A stretch of DNA of 64,000 nucleotides from an uncultured Acetatifactor sp. (GTDB lineage Bacteria > Bacillota > Clostridia > Lachnospirales > Lachnospiraceae): NCBI GenBank assembly GCA_910589035.1, contig CAJUSI010000006.1, positions 23,308 to 87,307 of the forward strand, given 5' to 3'. Within the stretch, counting starts at the first letter, position 1. Each line of letters starts with the position of its first letter. Shown piece by piece: positions 1 to 8,660 of this stretch. Under the pieces are notes generated by a model. It did not search any database. It was not told the origin of the DNA and saw nothing but the letters and a program-made list of their open reading frames with translations. A program made the translations under genes and the position numbers.

Positions 1-719
1 TCATAGACCAGTTCCTTGGAAAGGCCGTTCCAGATATTCACAAACTGGAAGATGAACACCGTCAGAATCGCAGGCTTTATATTGGGCATTACAATCTGGA
101 AATATACCCTCCACTCCCTGGTTCCGTCTATCCGGGCCGCCTCTATCAGGGCATCCGGAATCTGCTCGATAAACTGCTTTATCAGGAACAGTCCCAGGGA
201 AGCGCCTATGCTGGGACATATGTAGGCCCAATAAGTATTCAGCATATTCAGCTTTGCTATGATGATAAAGCTGGGCAGAAATGTCACCTGCCCCACAAAC
301 ATAAGGCCCAGGAGAATAATTGCAAACAGCGCGTCCCGTCCCGGGAACTTATGCTTGGCAAGGGGATAAGCCGCCATTCCCGCGAAAAGCACATGGAAGA
401 TGGTTCCCGCCAGCGTCACCAGCAATGTATTGAACAGATATCTGGTAAAAGGCACCCACATATTGGACATCAGCTGTGACAGCTCCGTATAATGTTCCAT
501 AGTAGGCCTAATCACATAGAGCCTGGGCGGGAACTGGAACAATTCCTCTGAAGGCTTCAGGGACTGGATCAGCGTATAATATAGAGGAAACGCCATAAAT
601 GCACCCAGCAGAAGCAGAAGGAAAATCACGAAACCGTTTCCGATCCTGGAACGTCTGTTGTTCATTCCCAATTTCTTTTTTCCCGGAGCAAACTTCTTTC
701 TCTGCTTTTTTTCTTTCAT
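1..719 (-). CDS. Carbohydrate ABC transporter permease, MalG-like (partial, C-terminus outside window)
   Basis: Inner-membrane subunit of a sugar importer. The reading frame is open from an ATG at 719 to the window edge, so the C-terminus is missing. The N-terminus is Lys-rich, followed by a hydrophobic segment (about residues 28-48). Near the end of the visible part is the EAA-loop motif EAARIDGTREW that contacts the ATPase in family CUT1 permeases. A strong AGGAGG lies 6 bases before the ATG. It follows the partner permease by 11 bases, so the two and the binding protein form one operon. No ATPase is visible; many Firmicutes CUT1 systems share MsmK/UgpC. Substrate cannot be read from sequence. 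Confidence 0.93.
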   Translation of the reverse strand, partial: MKEKKQRKKFAPGKKKLGMNNRRSRIGNGFVIFLLLLLGAFMAFPLYYTLIQSLKPSEELFQFPPRLYVIRPTMEHYTELSQLMSNMWVPFTRYLFNTLLVTLAGTIFHVLFAGMAAYPLAKHKFPGRDALFAIILLGLMFVGQVTFLPSFIIIAKLNMLNTYWAYICPSIGASLGLFLIKQFIEQIPDALIEAARIDGTREWRVYFQIVMPNIKPAILTVFIFQFVNIWNGLSKELVY

Positions 720-730
720 TTCAGCACCTC

Positions 731-1654
731 CTAATGCCCCATCCTGCCAATCAACCATGTGGCAAATTTCTTGGAATACTGCATCATTACCACAAGCACC
801 ACGCCCATTGCGCAGGCGTAACCGAACTCATATCTTAAGTTACCGTAATCCATAATATGTGTTACGATGGTCTCGCCCGCATACCCGGTGCTCGGCAGGC
901 CGGCCAGGACGGAAGATACCTCGCCCACTGCAAAGCAGTTTACGATCTGCATGACAATTGCGAAAATCATCTGATTCGCCATGGCGGGAATCGTGATGTA
1001 CCACAGCTCCTGAAAACGGTTTTTGACACCATCCATCATTCCGGCCTCATACAGCGTCTTATCTACATTCTGGAAGCCGGCGATGAAAGTCAGGAAACTG
1101 ATTCCCATGCTCATCCACAGCTGCACGATAATCAGCACCGGCATGATCCGCGCTTCGTCCGTCAGCCATCCTATGGGTTCGTTCACCAGTCCCCACTTCA
1201 TCAGGAATCCGTTGATCAGGCCATACTGGTCGGAGCTGAAGATCAGCCGCCATACACTCCATCCCGCCGCGCCTACGATGGTGGGAATATAAAACAATGC
1301 CGTCACCAGTGCTCTCGCCAGCGGTTTCAGCTCATTGATCATCCAGGCGATCAGAAAGCATACCACATAGCTTAAGGGGCCAATAATTATGGCAAATACC
1401 AGTGTGTTCTTCAATGCCACAATGAAATATTCATCATTCAGGAAAATCTGAAAATAATTCTCCAATCCTACAAACACCGGCTTCTGGACCATATCGTAAT
1501 CCGTAAAGCTTAAGACCACTGACGCCACCACAGGCAGAATCGTAAACACCATAAAGAACAGAAGATAGGGAAGCATCATCAGCCAGCTGGTCTTATAGGT
1601 GATGAAATAGCTTATGATCTTATTCTTGCTTTTCTTTTTCTTTTTTGTCTCCAT
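731..1654 (-). CDS. Carbohydrate ABC transporter permease, MalF-like
   Basis: 307-residue first permease of the importer. It starts with a Lys-rich cytoplasmic stretch (METKKKKKSK), then about six hydrophobic segments, the first at roughly residues 25-48. The EAA loop EAGMMDGVKNRFQELW is near residue 205. The length is usual for CUT1 MalF-like permeases that lack the long periplasmic loop. A GGAGGG lies just upstream of the ATG. It begins 4 bases after the binding-protein stop and is followed at once by the second permease, so translation is probably coupled. Function is firm at family level; substrate unknown. Confidence 0.95.
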   Translation of the reverse strand: METKKKKKSKNKIISYFITYKTSWLMMLPYLLFFMVFTILPVVASVVLSFTDYDMVQKPVFVGLENYFQIFLNDEYFIVALKNTLVFAIIIGPLSYVVCFLIAWMINELKPLARALVTALFYIPTIVGAAGWSVWRLIFSSDQYGLINGFLMKWGLVNEPIGWLTDEARIMPVLIIVQLWMSMGISFLTFIAGFQNVDKTLYEAGMMDGVKNRFQELWYITIPAMANQMIFAIVMQIVNCFAVGEVSSVLAGLPSTGYAGETIVTHIMDYGNLRYEFGYACAMGVVLVVMMQYSKKFATWLIGRMGH

Positions 1655-1657
1655 AAG

Positions 1658-4453
1658 TTAGTCTCCCTCCCTGACATTGAGCTGAGACTGTTTGCGGATC
1701 AGCTCTTCATTCACGGCGTTCATCCAGTAATTCAGAGTATCTCTGGCATTCTCGCCATTGTAATATACCTGTCTGAATGCATTGTCAATGTTTCTGGTTA
1801 CATAGTATCCTCCGGGAATCTCCGGCACTTCTACTACATTCTCCCATTGCTCCAGAAGCATTTCCTTTTCCTCATCCTTCCACAGGCTTCCCCGGAACGC
1901 TTCCAGATTGGCGGGGGTATGTCTCCCCAGAGTACTCAGCTCGGCTTCAATCTCCCTGGAATACAGTTCCTGAATCTCCGCGCTGTTCCACCATTCCAGG
2001 AACTGCCATGCCTCGTTTTTGTTCTCGCAGTCGCTTAACACAATGCTGCAGGTTCCGCTGGCGCTTGTAGCCCGGTTGATCTCCTCTCCCTGAGGCGTTC
2101 CCGGAATTGCCGTCATGATCCACTGCCCGGCGATTTCCGGCGCCGCTTCGTCCAGATTGTTGTATAAACCGTAGGTGGAAATCACAATGGGCATTTCACC
2201 TGTTCTGAAACGGTTAAAATCATCCTTATAAAGGCTGAAATCATACTGGACATAGAAATCAATCCATTGCTTAAAAGCATCATAGGCCTCCGGTATCATC
2301 AGATTGGATACGGTCATCCCGTCTGATTCCCGATACACATCGATTCCGTGCTGAGCCAAAAGCGTCGGGAACAGATTGATGGTTCCGATTCCGTTGTTCA
2401 TGGTCGCATAGCCGTCCGCGTAGGGAAGACCTATGGACAGACTGTTTGCCTGGAGGATCGGCAGCAGGGCCATCAGCTCCTGCCATGTGTCGGGAATCTC
2501 AAGATCCAGCTCCTCGAAGATATCCGTTCTCACATACATGACATAGAATTCCTGGGTCTCGGGAATACCGTAGATTTTTCCCTTGTATTCATAGGGTATA
2601 AACGCACTCTTTGCATACTGCTCCTGCAGTTTTGCGAAATCCCCCATGGAACTCAGTTCGGCAACCGCCCCTCGGAACGCCAGGTTCATGGCCTCACCCC
2701 TGGTAGTAAAGATATTGACATCCGGGCCCTGGCCTGCCAGTGTGGCCTTTACCAGAGCACCCTCCACCAGGCTGATATTCACGGCGATTCCCGTCTCGGG
2801 AGTAAAATAGGAGTCTATCAGGCGCTTCATCACATTCGCCTGATCGCGGCCCTTCCCCATCCATACGGTCAGTTTCACATCGGATTCCACATCTCCCTCC
2901 GACGCCACCTCATCATAGGAATGAGAGAACGAACCTGCAAAGGATCTTAGCTCGTGCCCCATCCTGCTCAGGAAATTCCCCTCTGCGGCAGGCGCCTGGG
3001 CATCCGCGCCTGCCGCATACAGATAGTCAATCTGCAGCGGCTGCTGCTCAAATTCCAGTACCCACTCCGCCAATGCCTCAATATTTGTCTTGAATACGGA
3101 AAGCCTTTTTGCTATGGTATAGGGCTTTTCACAGAACGAAGTAATCTGGGTTGTCATCTGCGTCAGTATTCTGGAAGAATAACAGCCCTCTCCATACAGC
3201 GATTCCAGGTAATCCACATAGCTGTTCAGATCCGTCAGAATGGAAGCCAGTTTATCCTCCAGTCCGGGGATGGCAGTTTCCAGTCCATAATCCCGATATG
3301 TATCCGGATCCGTTCCGGTTACCATAATGATTTCCCGGTACAATGCGTTTACTTCCTGAAGCGTCCCCCTCATCCGCTCAATCATCTGTTCCATTTCACC
3401 CAGAACCACTTCCATGCGGACACTATGGGTTCCGGCTGTCAGGTAAAACAGATAGGGGGAATCCTCTTCTCCCAGAAATTCGCTCTGCCACTTTACGCCG
3501 TAGTCAAAGGACAGTCCGCTTACCTCTTCAAAGGGAACCTGCCCGTCTATCTCCAGCCTGCGCAGACTGCTCTGTCCCTTATTCTCATCCTGCCTGTACC
3601 GAAGTCCCAGCTGATACAATCCATCCTCCGGCACCTCAATCTGCCACTCTATCCACTGTCCGCTGTCGGACCAGTTGGATCCGCCGATGGTGTTGTACCG
3701 CAGGCAGGTGGAATGATAGGGCACCGTAAAGGGACTGGAACGATCGTATGCCGCATACAGCTGGGAGGAGGATTTCATATAGGGACTCTCCGCTTCTATC
3801 TGCCTGTAGAAATCCTTTCCTGCTTTACCTGCTTCCGAGTGCGCCGCAAGATACTCTTCATAGGAAGGAATTTCCTCCTGATATAGCCGCAGATAACGGA
3901 ACAGACCGGACTGGCTGGTCCCCTGTATGGTCAGGGTATGCTCTCCTGCTTCCAGACGGAGCTTTACCCTCTCCTTTTTCGCCACCCGGAAAGGCTCCTC
4001 TGTCCACAGGCTGGCTTCAGACTGGGTGGGGCGGATTTCATCCCCTGAAGCGGTACGGCGGAATAATCCGCTGTCTGTCCAAATCCGGGTCAGCGTAATT
4101 GCGGAATCCGCCGCCCGGCTGCCGTCCAGCAGGATATTGAATTCCAGCTCCTGTCCATTGCCCTCCAGCGCCATATAGCCGGCACCAAGGTAATAGTCGC
4201 CGCTTTGATCCACGGTGAATGTCCATTCGGCGGGTTCTGCGTCTCTGCCCAAAAATACAGACTCATCATTTCCGTCCGCCTGCAGATAGATACCGGAACT
4301 TTCCGTCTGCAGACGTCCTTCCGGAATCACGGATGCATTTCCTCTCTGGAAATCCTCTCCGTGAGGCGCCAGCAGAGACAAAACGACTAAAACAATCAGT
4401 ATTGCTGCCACACATCCGCTTAATACAAGTGTTCTCTTCTGATTCCTTTCCAT
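1658..4453 (-). CDS. Very large extracellular solute-binding protein with N-terminal carbohydrate-binding-like domains
   Basis: 931 residues, about twice a normal family 1 binding protein. Residues 8-30 are a signal/anchor helix without a clear lipobox. Residues about 45-190 and 215-350 look like two beta-sandwich modules (for example GQWIEWQIEVPEDGLYQLGL and FYLTAGTHSVRMEV), as in CBM6/35-like or galactose-binding folds. A helical stretch follows (about 355-480). From about 535 the protein is a type 1 solute-binding domain (VKLTVWMGKGRDQANVMKRL; later GTCSIVLSDCENKNEAWQFL). It is first in the operon with two permeases. I infer capture of a complex oligosaccharide at the surface. The beta-sandwich assignment is from pattern only. 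Confidence 0.9.
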   Translation of the reverse strand: MERNQKRTLVLSGCVAAILIVLVVLSLLAPHGEDFQRGNASVIPEGRLQTESSGIYLQADGNDESVFLGRDAEPAEWTFTVDQSGDYYLGAGYMALEGNGQELEFNILLDGSRAADSAITLTRIWTDSGLFRRTASGDEIRPTQSEASLWTEEPFRVAKKERVKLRLEAGEHTLTIQGTSQSGLFRYLRLYQEEIPSYEEYLAAHSEAGKAGKDFYRQIEAESPYMKSSSQLYAAYDRSSPFTVPYHSTCLRYNTIGGSNWSDSGQWIEWQIEVPEDGLYQLGLRYRQDENKGQSSLRRLEIDGQVPFEEVSGLSFDYGVKWQSEFLGEEDSPYLFYLTAGTHSVRMEVVLGEMEQMIERMRGTLQEVNALYREIIMVTGTDPDTYRDYGLETAIPGLEDKLASILTDLNSYVDYLESLYGEGCYSSRILTQMTTQITSFCEKPYTIAKRLSVFKTNIEALAEWVLEFEQQPLQIDYLYAAGADAQAPAAEGNFLSRMGHELRSFAGSFSHSYDEVASEGDVESDVKLTVWMGKGRDQANVMKRLIDSYFTPETGIAVNISLVEGALVKATLAGQGPDVNIFTTRGEAMNLAFRGAVAELSSMGDFAKLQEQYAKSAFIPYEYKGKIYGIPETQEFYVMYVRTDIFEELDLEIPDTWQELMALLPILQANSLSIGLPYADGYATMNNGIGTINLFPTLLAQHGIDVYRESDGMTVSNLMIPEAYDAFKQWIDFYVQYDFSLYKDDFNRFRTGEMPIVISTYGLYNNLDEAAPEIAGQWIMTAIPGTPQGEEINRATSASGTCSIVLSDCENKNEAWQFLEWWNSAEIQELYSREIEAELSTLGRHTPANLEAFRGSLWKDEEKEMLLEQWENVVEVPEIPGGYYVTRNIDNAFRQVYYNGENARDTLNYWMNAVNEELIRKQSQLNVREGD

Positions 4454-4497
4454 ATAGTGTAATCCTCCAAATTAGTATATGTCTTTTTGCATTTACA

Positions 4498-4540
4498 ATT
4501 ATATCATTTGCACGATATATTTCAATATGTAAATTTACAT
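4498..4540 (-). promoter_or_regulatory. Promoter and palindromic operator upstream of the sugar importer
   Basis: On the minus strand TTGAAA (4520-4525) and TATAAT (4498-4503) are separated by 16 bases, about 45 bases before the binding-protein ATG. Immediately upstream of the -35 lies a perfect 14-bp palindrome ATGTAAATTTACAT (4527-4540). A related AAATGTAAATTTT occurs about 45 bases further up. The position suits an activator or a LacI/AraC-type regulator encoded elsewhere. The region 4541-4800 is AT-rich and otherwise empty. Confidence 0.6.
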
Positions 4541-4800
4541 TTATATGTTTTTAGTAAACTTATACTAAAATATAAATGTAAATTTTGTTACTTTTTTCTA
4601 AAAAATATACACACTCGCGGATGAATGCCCCAGAATGCATCCATCCTGCCTCCCATATTCGCAGAACCTTTGCTTCTGCACGCTTCTGCTATTTCTTTTG
4701 AAACTCGTAGCTCTCTCAGTTATCAGGAGATTTGCATGCATTTGTATATTTACATTATGTTTACATTGCGTTTACACTAATTTGATCGGGCAGGAGGTTT

Positions 4801-5050
4801 GAGGATAATGATTTTATAGTCATCCTCGGAGCGTGGGGTTCTGGCAAGTCCACTTTTCTGAATGTAATCTCAGGCCTTGAACGCCCCGACAGCGGGAATG
4901 TGTCTTATGACAGGAAGGATATTACAGCGCTTTCTGATAAGGAAGCAACTGCATTTCGCAAGGAAAATGTGGAATTTATTTTGAAAGATAACCTGCAGAC
5001 TGCTTCCAAAACGCCAAATCACAGAACCGAAAAGAACAGAGAATTGTCCG
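4801..5050 (+). pseudogene. Deletion remnant of an ABC ATPase-FtsX permease pair
   Basis: Bases 4801-4980 closely match the 5' part of the intact ATPase gene at 17486-17668 (Walker A region and following). The sequence then jumps, at a short TTTTG junction, to a match with the middle of the intact permease gene at 18655-18715. About 1 kb between these points is missing, and the start and end of both genes are absent. What is left encodes LGAWGSGKSTFLNVISGLER, in which the Walker A is damaged (GASGSGKST has become GAWGSGKST). It is a decayed paralogue or transferred copy, not a working gene. Confidence 0.85.
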
Positions 5051-5070
5051 TAACAATTTCATCATCAATC

Positions 5071-5130
5071 AAAGGGGCTGTGAAAGCAGGAGTTTTTAAC
5101 TCCTTTTTTCGCAGCCCCTTTTGGGTTTTT
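5071..5130. terminator. Long hairpin, terminator-like, sharing its arm with a second element at 13.6 kb
   Basis: AAAGGGGCTGTGAAA (5071-5085) pairs with TTTCGCAGCCCCTTT (5107-5121), with an inner GGAGTT/AACTCC stem. T-rich sequence follows on the plus strand. The same left arm begins the hairpin at 13601, so this is a dispersed element that may act as a bidirectional terminator. Confidence 0.6.
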
Positions 5131-5189
5131 CTGTCACATATTTGGCAGTACCAGCCGTATTGTCGTCCCACCTGTCCCGTTGCGGAACA

Positions 5190-5345
5190 GAATAATATAC
5201 TGCTGAAGTAATTTGTGCTGAAGCCTGTCTTGGACGCAAGGTCGGCCAGGGCAATATCCTGGGCGTAATTTTCCTCCAGATACTTATTTGCCATATCCAG
5301 CAGCACATCTGAATAATCCGTCTCTCTGCGGCTGCGCCGTCAGGG
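5190..5345 (-). pseudogene. Fragment of an AraC-family helix-turn-helix domain
   Basis: In one minus-strand frame the peptide reads YSDVLLDMANKYLEENY, then DIALADLASKTGFSTNYFSS. This is the first helix-turn-helix of AraC/XylS DNA-binding domains as found at the C-terminus of many two-component regulators. A stop codon lies just upstream, and after FSSI the family pattern is lost. Only about 45 residues of a domain of roughly 100 remain and no partner domain is nearby, so this is a remnant. Confidence 0.6.
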
Positions 5346-5816
5346 TATGTCCCGTTTTCAGGGAAAGCTTCTCCGACAGCAGTCTGCAGAAATCACCCGA
5401 AGCTTACACTCCCGCACCATACCCAGAAACCTTCCATGTGGAATCCCCCATGTAACGGTACCGGCAGCATTCTCTCCTTTAATTGAATCTCCATCCCTCT
5501 CCCCCCTGCTTCCTTTATTCAGATTCCCATATGATACAAGGGTTGCTTCGCATTTCATGCAGACATGATGGGCATAACCTTTTAACCCTGGTATCATATG
5601 TAAAGCATATCACATATTTTCTTATCGCGCTTTCATTTATTTCCTGTAACATTGGACTTTTTTCCTCACTATTCTCAGCCGAATGACAATAACCGCTCAT
5701 CCGGCGAAGGCGGAGGAGATGATTGGGGGGGATAACGGACGAAGGGCTGAGGGCGATTTATGAGGATATCCCGCAGATAAAGTGATGCTGAGGCGCAAAA
5801 CGACCACGGTAATACT
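5346..5816. other. Gene-poor stretch with short decayed frames
   Basis: No convincing gene. Near 5733-5784 a short plus frame reads ITDEGLRAIYEDIPQIK and then stops. It may be the tail of a lost gene, but I cannot name it. Confidence 0.3.
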
Positions 5817-6449
5817 TTACCAAAGATCGCTTCCGTCGCCGAGTATAATATTTTTTATGTTTTCATTTATTTCGCTCTCCGTCAGTCCCTGTCTGATGAG
5901 CGGCATAATCACTTCCCGGCTTTCCCTGGTATGGGGAAGCTCGGCGGCAAGCCGGACTGCCCTGTCCTCACGGCCCGCTTTCAAATATAAGAAGCACAGG
6001 GCGGCGCGTACGGTACCCTTCTGTTTCTCGTTTTCAGAGACGGCCAATCCTCTTTCCATCAACTCGATGGCTTCCTCCACAGCGCCTTTTAAGGCCAGCG
6101 TACTTGCCAGCCCCAGAATCATCCCGGGCTTATTGGGATAAATCAGCAATGCATCCCGATAAGTTTTTTCCGCGCAGTCATACTCTCCTTTTCGTTGATA
6201 CTCAACCGCTTTTTTATGAATATTATACCGGGTTGTCTCTGCACGGATGGTATCCATCCCCACCAGCAGATCGATGCTTGTTTCAAATATGTTTGCCAGA
6301 GCCGGCAGAAGCGTAATATCCGGGTAGGACTCGCCCCGTTCCCATTTTGAAACGCTCTGGGGAGTAATTCCCAGACATCCTGCAACCTCCTCCTGCGTAA
6401 GATTTTTTAAAATACGATATTTTTTCAGGTTTTCGGATAAATACAGCAT
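5817..6449 (-). CDS. XRE-family transcriptional regulator with TPR-like C-terminus
   Basis: 210 residues from an ATG with AAGGAGG 6 bases upstream; an upstream in-frame start at 6506 has no ribosome site. Residues about 8-62 are a Cro/CI helix-turn-helix (LTQEEVAGCLGITPQSVSKW). Residues about 75-165 are TPR-like helical pairs (KGEYDCAEKTYRDALLIYPN). This architecture occurs in many Clostridia single-gene regulators. It is monocistronic, and a 16-bp palindrome upstream suggests autoregulation. Targets are unknown; the downstream sequence holds only gene remnants. Confidence 0.9.
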   Translation of the reverse strand: MLYLSENLKKYRILKNLTQEEVAGCLGITPQSVSKWERGESYPDITLLPALANIFETSIDLLVGMDTIRAETTRYNIHKKAVEYQRKGEYDCAEKTYRDALLIYPNKPGMILGLASTLALKGAVEEAIELMERGLAVSENEKQKGTVRAALCFLYLKAGREDRAVRLAAELPHTRESREVIMPLIRQGLTESEINENIKNIILGDGSDLW

Positions 6450-6551
6450 AGCAGCCTCCTTTTGGTTTGAATTTTTCAGATGCATCGCGTTATAGTGCCA
6501 TCCCATAACAGCATCCCATAGCAGAATCGATTCTATTATCTATTTTAACGT

Positions 6552-6567
6552 GAATTATTGATAATTC
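6552..6567. promoter_or_regulatory. Palindrome upstream of the XRE regulator, possible operator
   Basis: GAATTATTGATAATTC is a palindrome with a 2-base centre, about 100 bases upstream of the XRE gene start. Its dyad symmetry and size suit an XRE-family dimer. Binding is inferred. Confidence 0.4.
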
Positions 6568-6666
6568 AATAACGCAATAGTTGGCTGCGGCTCAACGGGT
6601 GCGGCCTGGCCACCAATGCCAGCTGCTGCCGCGCTTTCCTCCCTTTGTTCCCTCTGATCCATGACC

Positions 6667-7749
6667 CTATTTTCTTATGGCATCCGGCAAGACCCCCGCA
6701 TAGTGAAGAATCAGCAGTGCCCTGAACGTGACGTCACATTGCCTGCGGATCTTCGCTCTCCAGTCCGTCTCAAGCTGCGCACCAAAGTACGGGGACCATC
6801 CTCTGAATTCCCCCTCGTACATCGGGACAGAGCAAATGCCGTCCGAATTGATATTGCCGGCAATGAATTCCACCTCTTCCCTGAGTTCCGGCAAGTGCGG
6901 ATACAAGCCGCAGCGGCACAGCCATTCGGCTTTTTCCAGATTGGTCCTGCGTACCCCGTCATTTGTATGGCCGTTCAGCCCGTCTCCTGAAATAGAGTAG
7001 CCTTCATTCAGCAGCCATCCAGGCCCTACGGCATGATTGCCCACCCAGCAAGCCACAGGGGTATTGATGATTTCCGCCCTGTCTGTCCTCATCAGCCTCC
7101 GGAAAGCCTCCGCAAGCATGGCGGCATTCTCTTCCGTTTTCCATTGTTCTGCCGTAAATGTAAGTATTTCAAGGTGATACCTGCAGGGCCATCTTTCGTT
7201 TTTATGAAACAGCCTGCCCTTCTTTACAGGGCGGGAGACATCCCATATGGAATCCACCTGTGTCACCCGCTGAAAGGATTCCAGGGAGAGGGCGGTCTGC
7301 GGGGAGATATCTATTCTATCATCATAATGAGCCCGTGCAATACAGGCACAGCGTACAAGGTTTTGCCCCTGTGCCGGAACCTCAAATTCGCTCCAGTACT
7401 GTCCTCTGGTTCCATAGCACGGATCCGTCAGTTCCGTGGTGGCATAAGCGTCCATGGCCCTGTCCAATAGCGCCGTTCCCTTTAATCCCTTCTCCCCCAG
7501 ATATTTTGTGCCCACTTCCTGGTTGTCATATTGACCGGCGTTTTTGCTGCTTCCGTGAAATCCCAATCCTATCCACCCGTTTGCCTGCTGCTTCTCACCG
7601 AGAAACCGGATGATTTTTTCCTCCAGGATCTGCTCCTGCAGGCGTGCTTCCTCCTCTTGGGCGAGATTGTTCAGGATCTCCTTTTTTACCCGCAGCCGAA
7701 TCGAAGGATTTGCGTTTTCCAATAAAAAATCTATCATTTTCCCTTTCAT
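6667..7749 (-). CDS. Hypothetical protein, possible alpha/alpha-toroid (terpene cyclase-like) fold
   Basis: About 360 residues from the ATG at 7749 (MKGKMIDFLLEN); a longer frame reaches 7815 but runs into a hairpin. I do not recognise a named family with certainty. It is soluble, and short Gly-Trp turns between helices (EKQQANGWIGLGFHG near residue 60; NSDGICSVPMYEGEFRGW near 315) resemble the QW-like repeats of prenyltransferase/squalene-cyclase toroids. No catalytic DXDD motif is seen, so a cyclase reaction is not claimed. It lies just downstream of the ArsR-like regulator on the same strand, separated by a strong hairpin. Confidence 0.7.
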   Translation of the reverse strand: MKGKMIDFLLENANPSIRLRVKKEILNNLAQEEEARLQEQILEEKIIRFLGEKQQANGWIGLGFHGSSKNAGQYDNQEVGTKYLGEKGLKGTALLDRAMDAYATTELTDPCYGTRGQYWSEFEVPAQGQNLVRCACIARAHYDDRIDISPQTALSLESFQRVTQVDSIWDVSRPVKKGRLFHKNERWPCRYHLEILTFTAEQWKTEENAAMLAEAFRRLMRTDRAEIINTPVACWVGNHAVGPGWLLNEGYSISGDGLNGHTNDGVRRTNLEKAEWLCRCGLYPHLPELREEVEFIAGNINSDGICSVPMYEGEFRGWSPYFGAQLETDWRAKIRRQCDVTFRALLILHYAGVLPDAIRK

Positions 7750-7816
7750 TTCAAAGCCCACCTTTTCCCTGGATATTGTAAAATGCCGAAAACCAGCATC
7801 CTCCATCCTGCGCACA

Positions 7817-7854
7817 CTTTCAGGAGGGCTGTCTCGCCGCAGCCCTCCTGAAAG
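7817..7854. terminator. 15-bp perfect hairpin after the ArsR-like gene
   Basis: CTTTCAGGAGGGCTG (7817-7831) and its exact complement (7840-7854) enclose an 8-base loop, directly after the stop at 7859. There is no T-run on either side. It may be a factor-assisted terminator, an mRNA-end stabiliser, or a partial block that lowers expression of the next gene. Confidence 0.55.
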
Positions 7855-7858
7855 CCTC

Positions 7859-8509
7859 TCATTCTCCCTCTTCCGCTTCCCATGTCCCCTGGGTGTAGGT
7901 TTCGTCCACCATATCGCTGATCCCCGCCAGCAGCATAATGATGCCCTGCACTTTGTGGGGCCGGATCACGTATACCCCTTTCTGCTGCTCGTCTTCCGCC
8001 ACGATATCGGCGGCGAGCAGCGGCTTCATGTGATGATATACCTGTCCTGTAGAACCGAAGCCGCAGTTCTCTACCAATGACGCCACGGTCTTAGGCCCGC
8101 GGAGTATCTCCAATAATATCGCAAGGCGGTTAGAATTTCCGATACAGGCCAGCACCTTACTTGCAAGACCGCTTTCGATGAGAGAAAGCAGCTCGTCGGC
8201 AGGGACACTGTTTCGTATCCAGTTAGACTGCCGTCCGCCGGAATTGTACACGCCAAGATAGGTTACAAATCCGCTTCTCTCTTTTTCCTCCGTTTTATAG
8301 CACAGCTCCTCCATCAACTCACTAAGGTGGCCATCCGGATGCATTCCGTGCATAGCGTATACTCTTTCCAGTTTCTCCGCCGACGGCTTGTGGGGAAGCA
8401 GCTCCATCATCATATCCCTCAGCTCGTCAAGCTGAGGAGACACCATATTCTGAAGTCTATCCATCTGCTCTCTGAGATCATCAATCTCCTTATCATAATT
8501 TCGCTCCAT
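7859..8509 (-). CDS. ArsR-like winged-helix transcriptional regulator
   Basis: 216 residues. An N-terminal coiled-coil-like segment (about 5-40) is followed by a small domain, and from about residue 120 by a winged helix of ArsR type (SNRLAILLEILRGPKTVASL and then STGQVYHHMKPLLAADIV). No metal-binding Cys pair typical of ArsR/SmtB stands out, so the signal is unknown. The gene has a consensus promoter and a perfect 18-bp palindrome in its leader, which points to autorepression. It is transcribed away from the ABC exporter genes on the same strand and may control them or the downstream hypothetical gene. Confidence 0.85.
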   Translation of the reverse strand: MERNYDKEIDDLREQMDRLQNMVSPQLDELRDMMMELLPHKPSAEKLERVYAMHGMHPDGHLSELMEELCYKTEEKERSGFVTYLGVYNSGGRQSNWIRNSVPADELLSLIESGLASKVLACIGNSNRLAILLEILRGPKTVASLVENCGFGSTGQVYHHMKPLLAADIVAEDEQQKGVYVIRPHKVQGIIMLLAGISDMVDETYTQGTWEAEEGE

Positions 8510-8550
8510 ACCTATAACAGCTCCTTTCTGTATTATACAATTTCACTTTT

Positions 8551-8612
8551 CGCAATTCCGGAATTGCGTAATTTTGTAATTTCATAATACAGTATAATGC
8601 CGTTCCTGTCAA
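8551..8612 (-). promoter_or_regulatory. Promoter and perfect 18-bp operator of the ArsR-like gene
   Basis: Minus strand: TTGACA (8607-8612), 17-base spacer, TATTAT (8584-8589). About 20 bases downstream, in the leader, lies CGCAATTCCGGAATTGCG (8551-8568), a perfect palindrome. The layout (operator just downstream of the start point) is typical of simple autorepression. Confidence 0.75.
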
Positions 8613-8660
8613 TCGTTTAAATAAAATTATCCTCTCCTTTTTTCCTTAACAGAATATCAA

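Noticed and set aside
5019..5306. A complete small AraC-family regulator of about 95 residues
   Set aside because: Only the first helix-turn-helix matches; the rest of the frame runs through a hairpin repeat and into the ABC remnant.
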